From Stenotrophomonas sp. UBA2124 (GTDB lineage Bacteria; Pseudomonadota; Gammaproteobacteria; Xanthomonadales; Xanthomonadaceae): 64,000 bases of DNA. Both the position numbers and the translations under genes were made by a program. This document shows, piece by piece, positions 16,952 to 28,100 of this stretch; the first letter of the stretch is position 1, and the number at the start of each line of letters is the position of its first letter. The stretch spans positions 1 through 64,000 of the forward strand of contig DCXY01000032.1 of the NCBI GenBank assembly GCA_002329155.1, written 5' to 3'. The notes beneath the pieces are model-generated. The model searched no databases and had not been told where the DNA came from. It was given only the letters and a program-made list of their open reading frames with translations.

Positions 16952-17407
16952 TTACGGCGCCCTTGCCTCCAGCACGATGCCGTCGTCGGGCAGCGTTGGC
17001 AGAGCTGGTGCCGGCAGTGTGCGCACGCTGCCGGCCTGCCGCAGCTGCACGCCATCGGCAGCAACATCCACCAGCACCGTGGAAGGACCCAATCGCTCGC
17101 CGGGCGCGTACGCATCCGCTGGCCCACCGTTTACGGACAGTAGCACCAGGGGTGCATCCGCGCCGGCAATCACACCCAACACCTCAACCGTGGTCTGTAC
17201 CGCTCCGGGAGACATGAGCCGCACGGCGGTTGCGACTGCTTCGGCATCCGCCGGTTCGGTTGCCGGCGTTGTGGCAGCGTCCGGAGCATCCGGTATTGCG
17301 GCGGGTTTGCGCAGCAGCACGACTGCCCAGCAGCTGACCACTGCGGCCAGGACAACGCCGGCAATGAGCGTGGCAGCGTGCTCCTGCAATTTCTGCTTCC
17401 ATTCCAT
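16952..17407 (-). CDS. gspC: Type II secretion protein C-like (GspC/HxcP)
   Basis: A 151-residue bitopic protein: short cytoplasmic tail, membrane helix at about residues 13-32, a variable linker, and the homology-region beta-barrel (VEVLGVIAGADAPLVLLSV, GERLGPSTVLVDVAADGVQL). GspC links the inner-membrane platform to the secretin. It ends shortly after that domain, without a PDZ domain, as in the shorter GspC proteins. It is divergent from gspH-I-J and separated from the rest of the T2SS genes by the giant TPS adhesin gene. Confidence 0.8.
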   Translation of the reverse strand: MEWKQKLQEHAATLIAGVVLAAVVSCWAVVLLRKPAAIPDAPDAATTPATEPADAEAVATAVRLMSPGAVQTTVEVLGVIAGADAPLVLLSVNGGPADAYAPGERLGPSTVLVDVAADGVQLRQAGSVRTLPAPALPTLPDDGIVLEARAP

Positions 17408-17514
17408 GCATTCGGCCCCGGTGCTTCAGCTGCCATCACGCTAGCAGCGGGCGCTGACGCTTTTGTTTCATCAACCCGGCATAGGCTTGGATGCATCGAC
17501 GATGCCGGAGACCG

Positions 17515-17967
17515 ATGTCGATGAAGCGCCACGCATACGGGTTCACCCTGCTGGAGCTGATGGTGGTGTTGGTCATCATCGGCATCTGCACGACCAGCAT
17601 AGGTCTGGGCATGGGGGTGCTGTTCGACCCCCAACGCAAGCTGCGGCAGGATGCGCAGCTGTTGGCACAACGCCTGCAGGTGGCGCGCGAGGAAGCGCGT
17701 ATCGACGGGCGCCCCCTCCGCTGGCAGGCCGATGCCAAGGGCTACCGCTTCAGCCGCAATGAACAGGGGCAATGGATGCCGCTGACCGGCGACGATCTAC
17801 TGCAGCCCCGCCATTGGTCGCTGGATGATGTGGTGGTGCAGCCCCGCGCGGGGGTTGAGCTGAGCCCGGAGTGGATAGGCGTGCGCTGGGAGATCGTGCT
17901 GGGTACGGAGCAATCACGGTTGCGCCTGCGCGACGATGGCAGCGGCCAGATACAGGTGCTGCAATGA
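17515..17967 (+). CDS. gspH: Type II secretion minor pseudopilin GspH
   Basis: A 150-residue prepilin-like protein: short basic leader ending in glycine before FTLLELMVVLVIIG (cleavage G|F, Glu at mature position 5), then a globular domain with RLQVAREEARIDGRPLRWQ typical of GspH. Start ATG 17515 or 17521; GGAG at 17507-17510 fits either. GspH sits at the tip of the pseudopilus. Its stop overlaps the gspI start (ATGA). It is transcribed away from gspC. Confidence 0.88.
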   Translation: MSMKRHAYGFTLLELMVVLVIIGICTTSIGLGMGVLFDPQRKLRQDAQLLAQRLQVAREEARIDGRPLRWQADAKGYRFSRNEQGQWMPLTGDDLLQPRHWSLDDVVVQPRAGVELSPEWIGVRWEIVLGTEQSRLRLRDDGSGQIQVLQ

Positions 17968-18323
17968 GGCGCACTTCCGGCTTCACCCTGATCGAGGTGC
18001 TCATTGCACTTGCCATCGTGTCCGTGGCACTCGCCGCGGTGATGCGTGCGGTGGCCGTTGCTACAGATGACCAGGGCCGGCTGCGTGACCGCCGCCTGGC
18101 ACTTGTCTGCGCGCAGAACCAGTGGGAGAAGCTGCGGCTGCTTGGCGCGCGGCCGCAGGAGGCCCGGCTGCCATGCCTGCAGGGCCGCAGCGAGTTCATC
18201 GTGCAACAGGCATTGAGCACCGGCGAGGATGGCCAGGCCAGCGTGCAGCTGCTGGTGGTTGCCCGCGATGCACCCCGGCAACGGCTGGTGCTGCTGCAAC
18301 TACCTTGGGCACCCCTGCCGTGA
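17964..18323 (+). CDS. gspI: Type II secretion minor pseudopilin GspI
   Basis: A 119-residue pseudopilin with leader MRRTSG, cleavage before FTLIEVLIALAIVSVAL and Glu5. The GspI-like region DRRLALVCAQNQWEKLRLLG follows the helix. The ATG overlaps the gspH stop by four bases and its own stop overlaps the gspJ GTG start. GspI forms the tip complex with GspJ and GspK. Confidence 0.9.
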   Translation: MRRTSGFTLIEVLIALAIVSVALAAVMRAVAVATDDQGRLRDRRLALVCAQNQWEKLRLLGARPQEARLPCLQGRSEFIVQQALSTGEDGQASVQLLVVARDAPRQRLVLLQLPWAPLP

Positions 18324-18931
18324 AGCAGGCCGCAGGCTTCACCCTGATTGAAGTGATGATCGCCATCACCGTGATGGCAGTCCTGAGCGTGATCAGTTGG
18401 CGGGCCTTGGATAGTGTCTCCCGCAGCGAGGAGCACCTGCGGGCGGTGGATGCAGAAACCGCCGATGCGCTCAGGGTGCTGCAGCAGTTCCAGCGCGATA
18501 TCGAGATGCGTGCCGACGATGCACTGATGAATGGTGCGGTGCGCCCTGCGGACAAGCCGCAGCGCCTGCTGCCGCCATCGTTGGCCAGCGAGCGTTTTCC
18601 CGATGGCGGCTTTGCCATTGAAATCACCCGTACGGTCGGGAGCCAGGAGCAGCAATGGCAGCGCGTACGCTGGTGGACACACGGCGGGCGGTTGCTGCGC
18701 GCCAGCGGCGTTCCCGGCGCCTACTATCCCCTGCCCTCGCCTGATCCGGGTCAGGCATTGCAGTTGGCTACCGATGTGCAGCAGTTCGATGTGCGTGCCT
18801 GGCAACCGGGTGCGGGCTGGATGCTGCTGCCCAGCCAGGGAGAGGCGTTGCCGGCAACCGGCATCGAGCTGCAGCTGGACATCGGCGGTGGCCGGGTGCC
18901 GCGTCACTACCGCCGCGTGCTGGGGCTTTAG
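18320..18931 (+). CDS. gspJ: Type II secretion minor pseudopilin GspJ
   Basis: A 203-residue pseudopilin starting at GTG 18320 (leader ending AAG, then FTLIEVMIAITVMAVLSV, Glu5). The GspJ signature LRVLQQFQRDIEMRADD and GGFAIEITRT follow. Length is normal for the family. The longer upstream frame is rejected because it runs through gspI. The three genes H-I-J form a self-contained overlapping operon on the + strand, opposite in orientation to the other T2SS genes. Confidence 0.9.
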   Translation: MKQAAGFTLIEVMIAITVMAVLSVISWRALDSVSRSEEHLRAVDAETADALRVLQQFQRDIEMRADDALMNGAVRPADKPQRLLPPSLASERFPDGGFAIEITRTVGSQEQQWQRVRWWTHGGRLLRASGVPGAYYPLPSPDPGQALQLATDVQQFDVRAWQPGAGWMLLPSQGEALPATGIELQLDIGGGRVPRHYRRVLGL

Positions 18932-19070
18932 CGGGCCTTTCATCTGAAACACGTGGGGCCACGCCGGTAAGAAGCGGGACTTCGCCTTCAGCTGCCGCGT
19001 ACTTTCCACCGCTGCAAGGGGTAAAGGCAGAAGAAGCCACCATCAGCGGGGTTGCGAGGCCTGCGCATCA

Positions 19071-19102
19071 GGGAGGCAGCGGCGGTTGTCCCGCTGCCTC
19101 CC
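19071..19102. terminator. Hairpin between convergent gspJ and TPS adhesin gene
   Basis: GGGAGGCAGCGG at 19071-19082 pairs perfectly with CCGCTGCCTCCC at 19091-19102 around an 8-base loop, directly after the adhesin stop codon on the minus strand. No T run follows, so it may act as a transcript-end stabiliser or a weak bidirectional terminator. Confidence 0.5.
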
Positions 19103-19113
19103 CTCAGGGCTGG

Positions 19114-22100
19114 TTACTGCTTGTGGGCGCCATCCACACCCAGCCGTGCTTCCGGCTCGTTGAACTGCGGCAGCTGGATCGCGCTGTCCGGGTCGTAGTT
19201 GCCAAAGGGCGAACGGGGCGCCTTGGCTGGCGTCAGGCTGCTGGTGCGGCCAAAGCCCAGCACTTCCACGCTGATCACCGAAGGCTGGCTGCGGCGTGCG
19301 TCATCCTGCGTCTTGCGCATCACATCCTGTGCGGCCTGGCTGGCGCTGCTTGCCGCCGCGCTGGCCGACGCCAGTGCGTTGACGTTCACCGCCGCCAGAG
19401 CGGGAATGCCCTTGCTCTCGCCCTGCACCTGGATGTTGGCTGCATTGAGCACCTGCAGTGCGGCCAGGTTGATGTTGCCCGATACACGGATACCCGCCTC
19501 GCCCGCATCAATGGTACCCAGCGGTGCAATCAGGTCCACATCGCCCGGCGGCACTTCCGGAATCGGGTTGAGGGTGGCGATACCGGCACCACTGGATGGC
19601 GCCAGCGGCGCCAGGGTCACGTTGCCCCATGCGTCGTATACGCGCCGCGGCGGCGTATACAGCAGCGTGGTAAGCGCACCGCGGCCGGCATTGATGTCGC
19701 CCTGCTCGGACCAGGCAAAGATGTCGCCGCCAAAGGTGGTCATCACCCGCGACAGGCCGAGCAACACGCTGTCTTGGCTGAACAGACGGATATCACCCTG
19801 CCCCTGTGTCACCAGGCCTGCAGTGGCCGGCGGCACCTCGCCCTGCACACCCACCACGATCTGCCCGCCCGGTGCCATCAACTCGATGTTGCCGCCAAAC
19901 AGCGTGCGTACACCGGCACCACCGTACATCACGATATCGCCGGTACGGTCGATGGTATTGCCGGCGGCATCCTTGTCCGGCACCAGTGTGGCGATTGCCT
20001 CGCGGCCACGCAGGTAGGAGCCAAAGCGCGGGCCGTCGGCATCGTTGTATTCACGGCCACCTTCGCGCAGCTCGGCGTAATACACCTGGCGCAGGAAGAT
20101 GCGCTGCTGCTCGCTGGGCAGTGCATCGAAATACGCCAGTGCATCGGCACCGTCCACGTCCTGGCCAAAACGCTGCTTGAGCCAATCCTTCAGTTCCTTG
20201 TCGTATACCTTCACCGCCTTGCCGGGCTGGGATGCCAGTGACTGCTCAGGGTCGGCACGGTTGGCCGGGTCAAGGTAGCGTGCACGTATGGCGGCGAAGT
20301 TGATCTGCTGGTTGCCGGCGGTGAGTGCCACGCTGGCACCGGGGCGCTTGTCCCCCTGCACGATGCCGCCCAGGCTGACCACACTGGCCGCATCTTCCTG
20401 GCGCAGCTGGCGGCCGGCGACCACCTCCACATTGCCCGGCCCGGCCACGGTGACATTGGTCTGCACGATGTCGCGCCCGGCCTGCACCACGGTGATGTCG
20501 TTGGGGGTGTTGTTGAGGGCCCCGATATTGGAAACCAGGATATCCCTGCCAGCACGTACAACAGCCGGCGCAGCAATATCACGCCAGTCGACAACGCTAC
20601 GCTTTCCATCCAGGTTTTGAGCCACCCAGCTGTTGCCGGTAACGAGCCCGATGATGTCACCATTCACCGCATAGAAGCGGTTCGGTGCTCCACCATTGGC
20701 ACGCTGATCTGCAAACCGTGGGAGATTGGGGCCAAAATTGAACAAGGCTCGCCCCAGAATCGAGCCATCGTCCGATCGGTTAAAAATTGATGCTCCCTTC
20801 ATCACCGCATTGAATGCCGGATCAAATGGGGAAGGCAGGCGGGTATCGGCCCCTGAACTGCTGATGGCGGGTGCAGACTGCGGTACCAGTATTGATTCCA
20901 TGGCCAGCACTTCGAGGCTGCCATCCGCAGAAGGTGCAGTAAGCAGTACGTTTTTGTTGACGCCATCAATTTGGCGTAGCCGGATGCTGCCGTTGGCAGC
21001 CAGTAGACTCAGCTTTGATGGGTACAGCCAGTAATTGACTCCACCAGAGGTGGATTGAAAGGAGTCGTAATCCACGTCCCCTAGACGATTCTGTCGGGCA
21101 CTGGAATCGTCCTGAAGGCCTGGGGTCAGGTCGCCACCTGCGGAAATAAGATTTACAGCGGTGTTCCGCGTCCACAACGAATACCAGCTCTCTCCCGCTG
21201 CTGTACGTCCATCTGTCAAGCTGATCTTGTTGAGATTCGCCACGGAAGTACGCCCGGCATCGGCAGTGCCGCCCAGGACTACATCGCCGCGTGCCTGCAG
21301 CGTAGCCACTGCGTCACCGAGCACCAAGACTGGCCCCTCCATTGCCTGACTGCCCTGCGCGCTGAAAGGATCCTCCGTCCGCAGGTTCAGGTATAGAGGC
21401 CGGTAGTGCTCGGCAGCAGTGGCAATACGGCCGATACGCGCAGCATCCATCTGCAATCGGCCACGCAGGTTGACGATGTTGCCGTTCAGAGCGAGCTTCT
21501 GGAATCTACCGGATTGCTGCTCTTCAACAGGCACCAAGTTGGGGTTCAAGGCGCCACCGAGGCGAAGCAACAGGTCACCGCCACCGGTGAGGTGCAGCTG
21601 GTTGTCGCCTGTAACCCGGCCGGTACTCCCCACTGCCGCCACGATCGCCGACGAATGCTCGCCATTGCTGCCACCCTTGGCAGCAATGATGCCCCCGTGC
21701 CGTCCTGCCTCCAACAGAAGGTTGCCACCACCCAGCGCGCCAAATCCGGTAAATCCGACCATGCGAGCACCCTCCATGAAATCACTGGTGCGTGTATAGG
21801 CACCAAAATTTATCCACCAGCTGGTGAGCGTCGAATCGGCACCACCTGTGCCTGGATTGCCTTGACGCCACAACCAGTTGCTGACCGAGCTGGAATCGTA
21901 AGCCGCCCTGCGATTGGTCTTTCCATCGGGCTTGACCAGCCCGACCTCGGCATTTGCAGTCCATACGTCACCTTGAATGTCCCGGCCGGCGGCCACGGTC
22001 AGATTGCCGCCATGGTCTGGATACCATGCCCGCCATGCGGCCAGCGCCGCGTCGTAACGGCCGTCTCCCTGTGCAGGGCCGAGTATTGGCGTACCTTCTC

Positions 22101-25100
22101 CCAGCGATGCCCGACCGGGCGTAGAGAAAGCGGCATCCACTCCGCCGCCCAGAGTAGTGGCAATGCCTGCGGTGTAGACCCCGTAACCGGACTTCATGAT
22201 CACGTCCCGCGCAGCAAGCAACTGGAGATCACCCGTACCTGTGCGAACTACGCTCCACATGGGGGTGCCTACCAGGCTTCCATACTCAGTTTTCTCTATT
22301 AAAGTTCCACCGCCCGTGCAGTAGTTGCCCATTTTGCAGAATTCGTCATCCGAAAACCCAAGTATCCCGGCGAGTTCTCTGACGGGCTTGCCAGCGTAGC
22401 TTTCATCACCCCACCAATATAGGGATGCCTGCTTTGTAAGGGTACGCTCCGGGACAGCGCAGTAATTCCCCATCTTGCAGAAGTCATCATCCGAAAAACC
22501 AAGCATCCCGGCGAGTTCTTTGACGGGCTTGCCAGCGTAGCTTTCATCGCCCCACCAATATAGGGATGCTTGCTTTGTCAGGACCCGTTCCGCGCCTATC
22601 CAGGTAGTCGTGGTCCGTGCCGTACCTATCGTGCCGTAATGGCTGTCGGCCAGTATCAGGTCACCCGTTGCATCCGGGCGGCGGTACCTCGGGTCAGCCG
22701 CGTCGATATCGGCACCGGCAACGGCGGTCAGGTCCCAGGATGTGGTCCCTTCGGGCAGCAGTGCCGCCAGTCCCCAGTTTCGACCCTGGCGTCCATCAGA
22801 ACCCGCAGGGCGCAGATTGACAGGCTTGCCATCCTTGAGCTTCACCTGGGTCATGCTGGGAATGAGCGCCCCGGGTGCAAGAGTGACTGTGTCAGCCAAC
22901 TGCAGGTCTGCTGGCAGCGGCACACCCGCCGGCCAACTCTGCGCAGCGAGCCGTGTTGAATTCGGCAGCCTGAAGCCGGCGCCGAGGCGCGCTCCCGTCT
23001 GCAGCTGCAGTGGCTCCTTCAGCAGAGTACCGGCAGCATAGACATGGCCGTCGGCGGTGGTGATGGCAGCGGGCAATACCGTGCCTGCCGCCAACTGCAG
23101 CTGGCCGCCCAGTGCCATCTCGACCGGAAGCACGGTACCTGCAGGTAGCGCCGTGGCAGCGAACGGGATGGCGTAGTTCAGCACAGCGTCCTTCCGGTAC
23201 CGCGTACCAGCAAGCAGCGTTACTCCATCAATGGGAACCACGATATCGCCATCCAACGGCGTGATCGGGTTGCCATTGGTATCGAATGCTTCGCCCAACA
23301 ACCAGCCAGCGTCGTCAGGGCTGTCAGGTGGTGGCGTGAAGCCATCATTGATGCTGCCATATATGTTCAGGTCACCCTGCGCGCGCAGCACCAGCGCGGC
23401 CGACTCTCCATAACCGCGGCGAGCCGGATCGGCCCGGTTTGCCGCCGGGCCATAGCGATAGCCGGAGAGGTCAAGGTCGCCACTTACCGTCAGGTCACCC
23501 TTCGGGTTATCTGCTGTTATCGTACCGATGATCTCCACGCCCGGGCGAAGCCGCACTTTGCCCAGAGCGGCCATGCGCGAGGACAACGCCGTGTTGGCCA
23601 GCGAGCCATCCATCCAACGCTGGCTATCGGGATCCACCACGTCGTTGAGCCAGGCCTGGGTGATAAGCTGCGGGCGGTTGCCATTGACGTTCCGGACCGC
23701 CGCCAATGGTGCATTGTCATACCGACGGAACGCATTGACGAAGATGTCGCGGGCGCCATCCACCTTGATGCCTGAAGAAGCCTGTATCGCGGCATCGTTG
23801 GTACCTACACGTGGCACATTGATGGTAAGTGTGCCACGAGCGACGCCGTCGTTCTGTCCGGCGCCTTTACCAATCTTCACATCGGTGCCACTACGCAGGT
23901 CCACCTTCGCCTGCGGCCCAAACGTCACTCCGCTCCTGGTACTGGTCAATTCGACGATGGCGCGGTTGGGGCTGTCGATGATCTTGCCATAGCTGTCCAC
24001 GCGCAGTGCGGTGCCGTGCGCATCCAACATGCCGTCGATCTGCAGGCTGTCGCGCGCGGCCAAACGGATGCTTCCAACCTGCTCGCCGCTGGCATCAAGC
24101 CTGCCGGCCACCCGCAGGCTTCCACCATCCATGCTGATCGCTATATTCCTAGCCCTCAACGTGTCCTCGATCGTGAGGTCGCCCTCCTTGAACTGGAAGC
24201 CGCGGGTTCCATGGAAACCACCAGCATCCAACCGCGTGTTCAAGGCACTGAAGTCGGTAAGTTGCCGCGCACGCAGGAAGAGCTCGCCAGAATCGTACGG
24301 CACAATGCTTCCACCGGCCTGCTGTCGGCCACTGGCCTGGCCAGACAGCGTGCCAAGCAGGTCAACGCGGCCACCACGCTCGCCCAATGCCGTGGCGGAA
24401 ACTCTACCGGCGCGGTTGTTCTGCGCCGATACATTGATGTGTGAGCCTTCCGCTGCGGTTATGCTGCCCTTCTGGGCAGTCAGCTCGACGTCACCGCCCC
24501 AACTGAAACGTTCCACGTCGCTGAGCTGGATTTTCCTGCCAGACAGGTCCAGCCGTGCATTGGCACCCAGCGTGAGCGAGTCCACGGCATTGGCCTGCAG
24601 CCGGCCGGAGGCCAGTGAGACGTTGCCATCGATATCAATGTTCTGCGCCTGCAACGAGAGTTCCGCACCCAGCGCATCCGCATTCTGTGCATCGCCCCTG
24701 CCTTTGATGTGCAGGTCACCGCTGGTACGTACTGCAAGGCGTGCGCCGGCTGCGCCGGTTATCAGCGGTGCATTGATGTCAATGCTGCCACCGGTGTATT
24801 GCCAACCGCCATCCGCCAGATATGCGTCCTGGCCCTGGTGTACGGAGAGGCTGCCCTTGCTGCCGAACTGCAGTTGACTGGCAACATTGAAACTCAGGTT
24901 TTCAAAGCCCAGTACCTTGCGGTCAGCCGGCACCTCCGAACTGGGACGGGAGAAGGGGGCCCGATCCAGCACCACTGTATCGGCATTGATTTCCAACTGC
25001 CCCCGACCCAGCCGATCGACCATGGCGGCAGCTGTTGGCTGCGTCTGCCTGCTGACGGGGTTGCTGGTGGCTGGAATGGTCCCATCCCAGATCAGCGACT

Positions 25101-28100
25101 GGGCAAATATGCGGGCTTTGTCGCCTGCCTCGCCGTAACCATGAATGGCCGGTGCACCCAACACCAGCTGACGCATCGCGCTGCGCCCCGTAGCAGAGCT
25201 GCGGGTATCCAGATCAACACTGCCAAACACATTGATGGCATCGCGGGCACTGAGGCTCAGCGCCTCCAGGGCAGGCGCACCAATGGCCGTATTTCCCCGC
25301 AACAGCTGCTGCAGCACCTGTTGGTTGAGTGACAGCCCCTGCGGCAGAATGCCCGCTGACGCAGCGGCCTGCAGCGCCTGCGCGTTGCCAAGGTTTATTG
25401 ACGACATGCTCAATCCCAAGCGGCGTGTACCGTAGCTCACACTGTCACGGAGCAGGAATTCGCCTTCTGTTGAGATGCCGATGCTGCCCTCGGAAACCAA
25501 CCGCGTGTCGCCTTCGCAATCGGCTGCAGCGCAACCGCCAATATCAATGGAGACCTTGGCACCCGTGCCACCTGACAACAGGTTCACCTCGCCATTGCTC
25601 AAGGCAAGGATCGCGGTTTCTGACCTCGTGTCACCTTGCAGCACGTAGCCATCGCGCGCATCGTAGGCGGCCTTCCCCTTGCCAAGGGTTGTGATGGTGG
25701 CCCCTTGTTCCACGGTAATGCCCTTGCCGCCAGGTAGGGCAGCAAGCATCACTTCCGCTGCTTCCAGCGTGGCACCGGATCTCACCAGAAGTGACTGACT
25801 CGAAGCGGTCACGGTCACCGTGTTATCGCCGGCTGAGGCGCTTGCGCCAATCACCAGTCGCGACGGCTGCAGCGCATTCAATGCATCAGCAAAGATGGCT
25901 GCACCATCGGAGATGCTGGCACTTTGCCCGGCGGCCAGTACCTCCAGCTCTCCACGGCTTGAGGTGGTTACAAATACCGAGCCTCCATAGCCCTTGCTCT
26001 CCGGTGCAGGGCTGAAGCGCGTGTCACCCTGGAAACTCAAGGCAGTGTTGCCATCCAGACCTGCACCCCTGCCCAGTTCGAGCCATAGCGTACCTGCGTC
26101 GATGCTGAGCGAGCCGCGTGGCCTACCACTACGCGTTGCGTTGTCGACAACAAACTTGTCGTAAGGCGTTTCGTTATAGCCTGAGTGCCGGCGGACGACA
26201 TCGGCGGGGGTGAGCAGCATGTCGCTGAACAACACATTTGAAGACTCACCGAGCCCGTGCTGTTGCTGTGCGCTCAATCGCCACGAGCCGGTGCCGGTTG
26301 CGACAGGTGCCACCGCAATGGTGCTGGCGCCCCCCAGCTCCACACGGTACGCACCGGGCTGGAGCGCATAGGATGCCGGCAGCAGTACATAGGTTCCCGC
26401 AGCCAGACCCGGTACTCCCGCAGGCACGGTAACCCGCTGCCCCACCATCGGGTCGTCACCACCTTGTGCCATGTCGGCTGGTGCAACGGTACCTTTGTAG
26501 GACGGCAGCAATGCATAAACGCGGTTACCTGTCGCGCTGAAGCCAAAGCTCGGGTTTGCGTCGATCAAAGGGTGGTTGAGAACGTCTACTGAACCACCCC
26601 GGCCACTGACGAAGCCCGCACCGCTCAATGTGCCACCACCGGACATGTCCAGCAGTGCACCCTTGTCGACAGTGATGGAGTTGGCCGTCAGCTGCACGCC
26701 TTGCTGTCTTCCGTCAGGAGTCCGCCCAATCCATCCTGGCTGGACCGTCGCTCCTTCAAGCTTCCAGCTGATGCCATCGGTGGTACCTCCATAGGGAATG
26801 CTTATACCCGCCGCGCTGGTGGAGGTCACACTGCCGGTCAGCAGATGGACACGCGAAGCTCCGGTTCCTGCTTCGTTGCGTCCCCCCAACTGCAAGGATC
26901 CCAAGGGAACTCGTACCACCCCCCCCTGTTCGATACCGGCAGCCAGCAGCGTCAGACCACCCAAAGCCGACTGTGGTGCGGCCGGATCCGCCCCCTGCCC
27001 GAAGATTCGCAACAAGCCTTTTGAGTTGGTCCAATAGGCGGCTCCCTGGCTTTTCTGGGCAGTGGACAAGCCGACAGCGATGCGTGCCCTGCTGTTGGTG
27101 GTGGGGTAAATCTGTGCCGCGGTTATATCCAATGCCGATGGTGCCAGCAGCTGCGTTGGAACATGGGCATTGGAACTGCTTATGCCTCGCAGCAGACGTA
27201 CGTCCCCTTTTGAGTCCAACGCTACTTTGGAGAAGTTCTCCAGATCGACGGCATCACGCAGATCGATCAGATCAGCCCGGGCAAGGAAGCCGTGCTCCTT
27301 GTCGCTTGCGGCTGCCAGCGGGGTGATGAAGGGATCATTCACATTCACCTGAAACCAGCGCGCCTGTGCCAGGCGCAGGTAGGGCGCCTGGATATTGAAC
27401 ACGGTACCAGCACTACTGGCTTCGCTCATTCCGATGGCGGCGCCACTCACCCCGTACAGGCGGAGGCTTTGACCGAGGCGAAGGTCAACATTCCCCTGCA
27501 CCCGCAGATCGGAGAACAAGGAAAGGTGGTCAAAACCCCCCGCCTCGATCTGGTCAACCCCCAGTACGGCACGCCCAAACTCCGGCTCACTGGTCGTCGT
27601 TGCGCCTTCTTCCGCATGCTGCACCAAGGTTAGCGAGCGCGGGCCGGCCACGGTGGGCGTCACCTTGGCCTTGTCGTAGATGCCCCCTCCAAAGGCCACG
27701 CCCAACGTGCCCCCTTGTGCGCCATCGCCACCGGCCTTGGCACGCATCAACCCATCCAGCAACAGACCGTTGGCAGAGCGCAGCACGATGGTGCCGCCAT
27801 TGCTTGCAACTTTTCGGTTGCCCTGCCCTTCGATGTACAGTTCAGCGGCCGCACCGGAAGCATCCAGAACTGCGCCACGCTCAATTACCACGAACGCATC
27901 TGGTGGGCGGTTCGCGATCTGGTCCTTGTTTTCCCAGTCCAGGGCACCGCCGATCTCGATACTGCCGCCATCGCTCAACAGGCCCTGGCGCCGGCCAGCC
28001 GGGTCAACCTGCACATGGCTCTGGCCAGACACGTCAAGCAGCGCACCCTTGCCGATACGGTACTGCGCCGCGCTGGCATCCGGCCTGTAGTTCATCTGCG

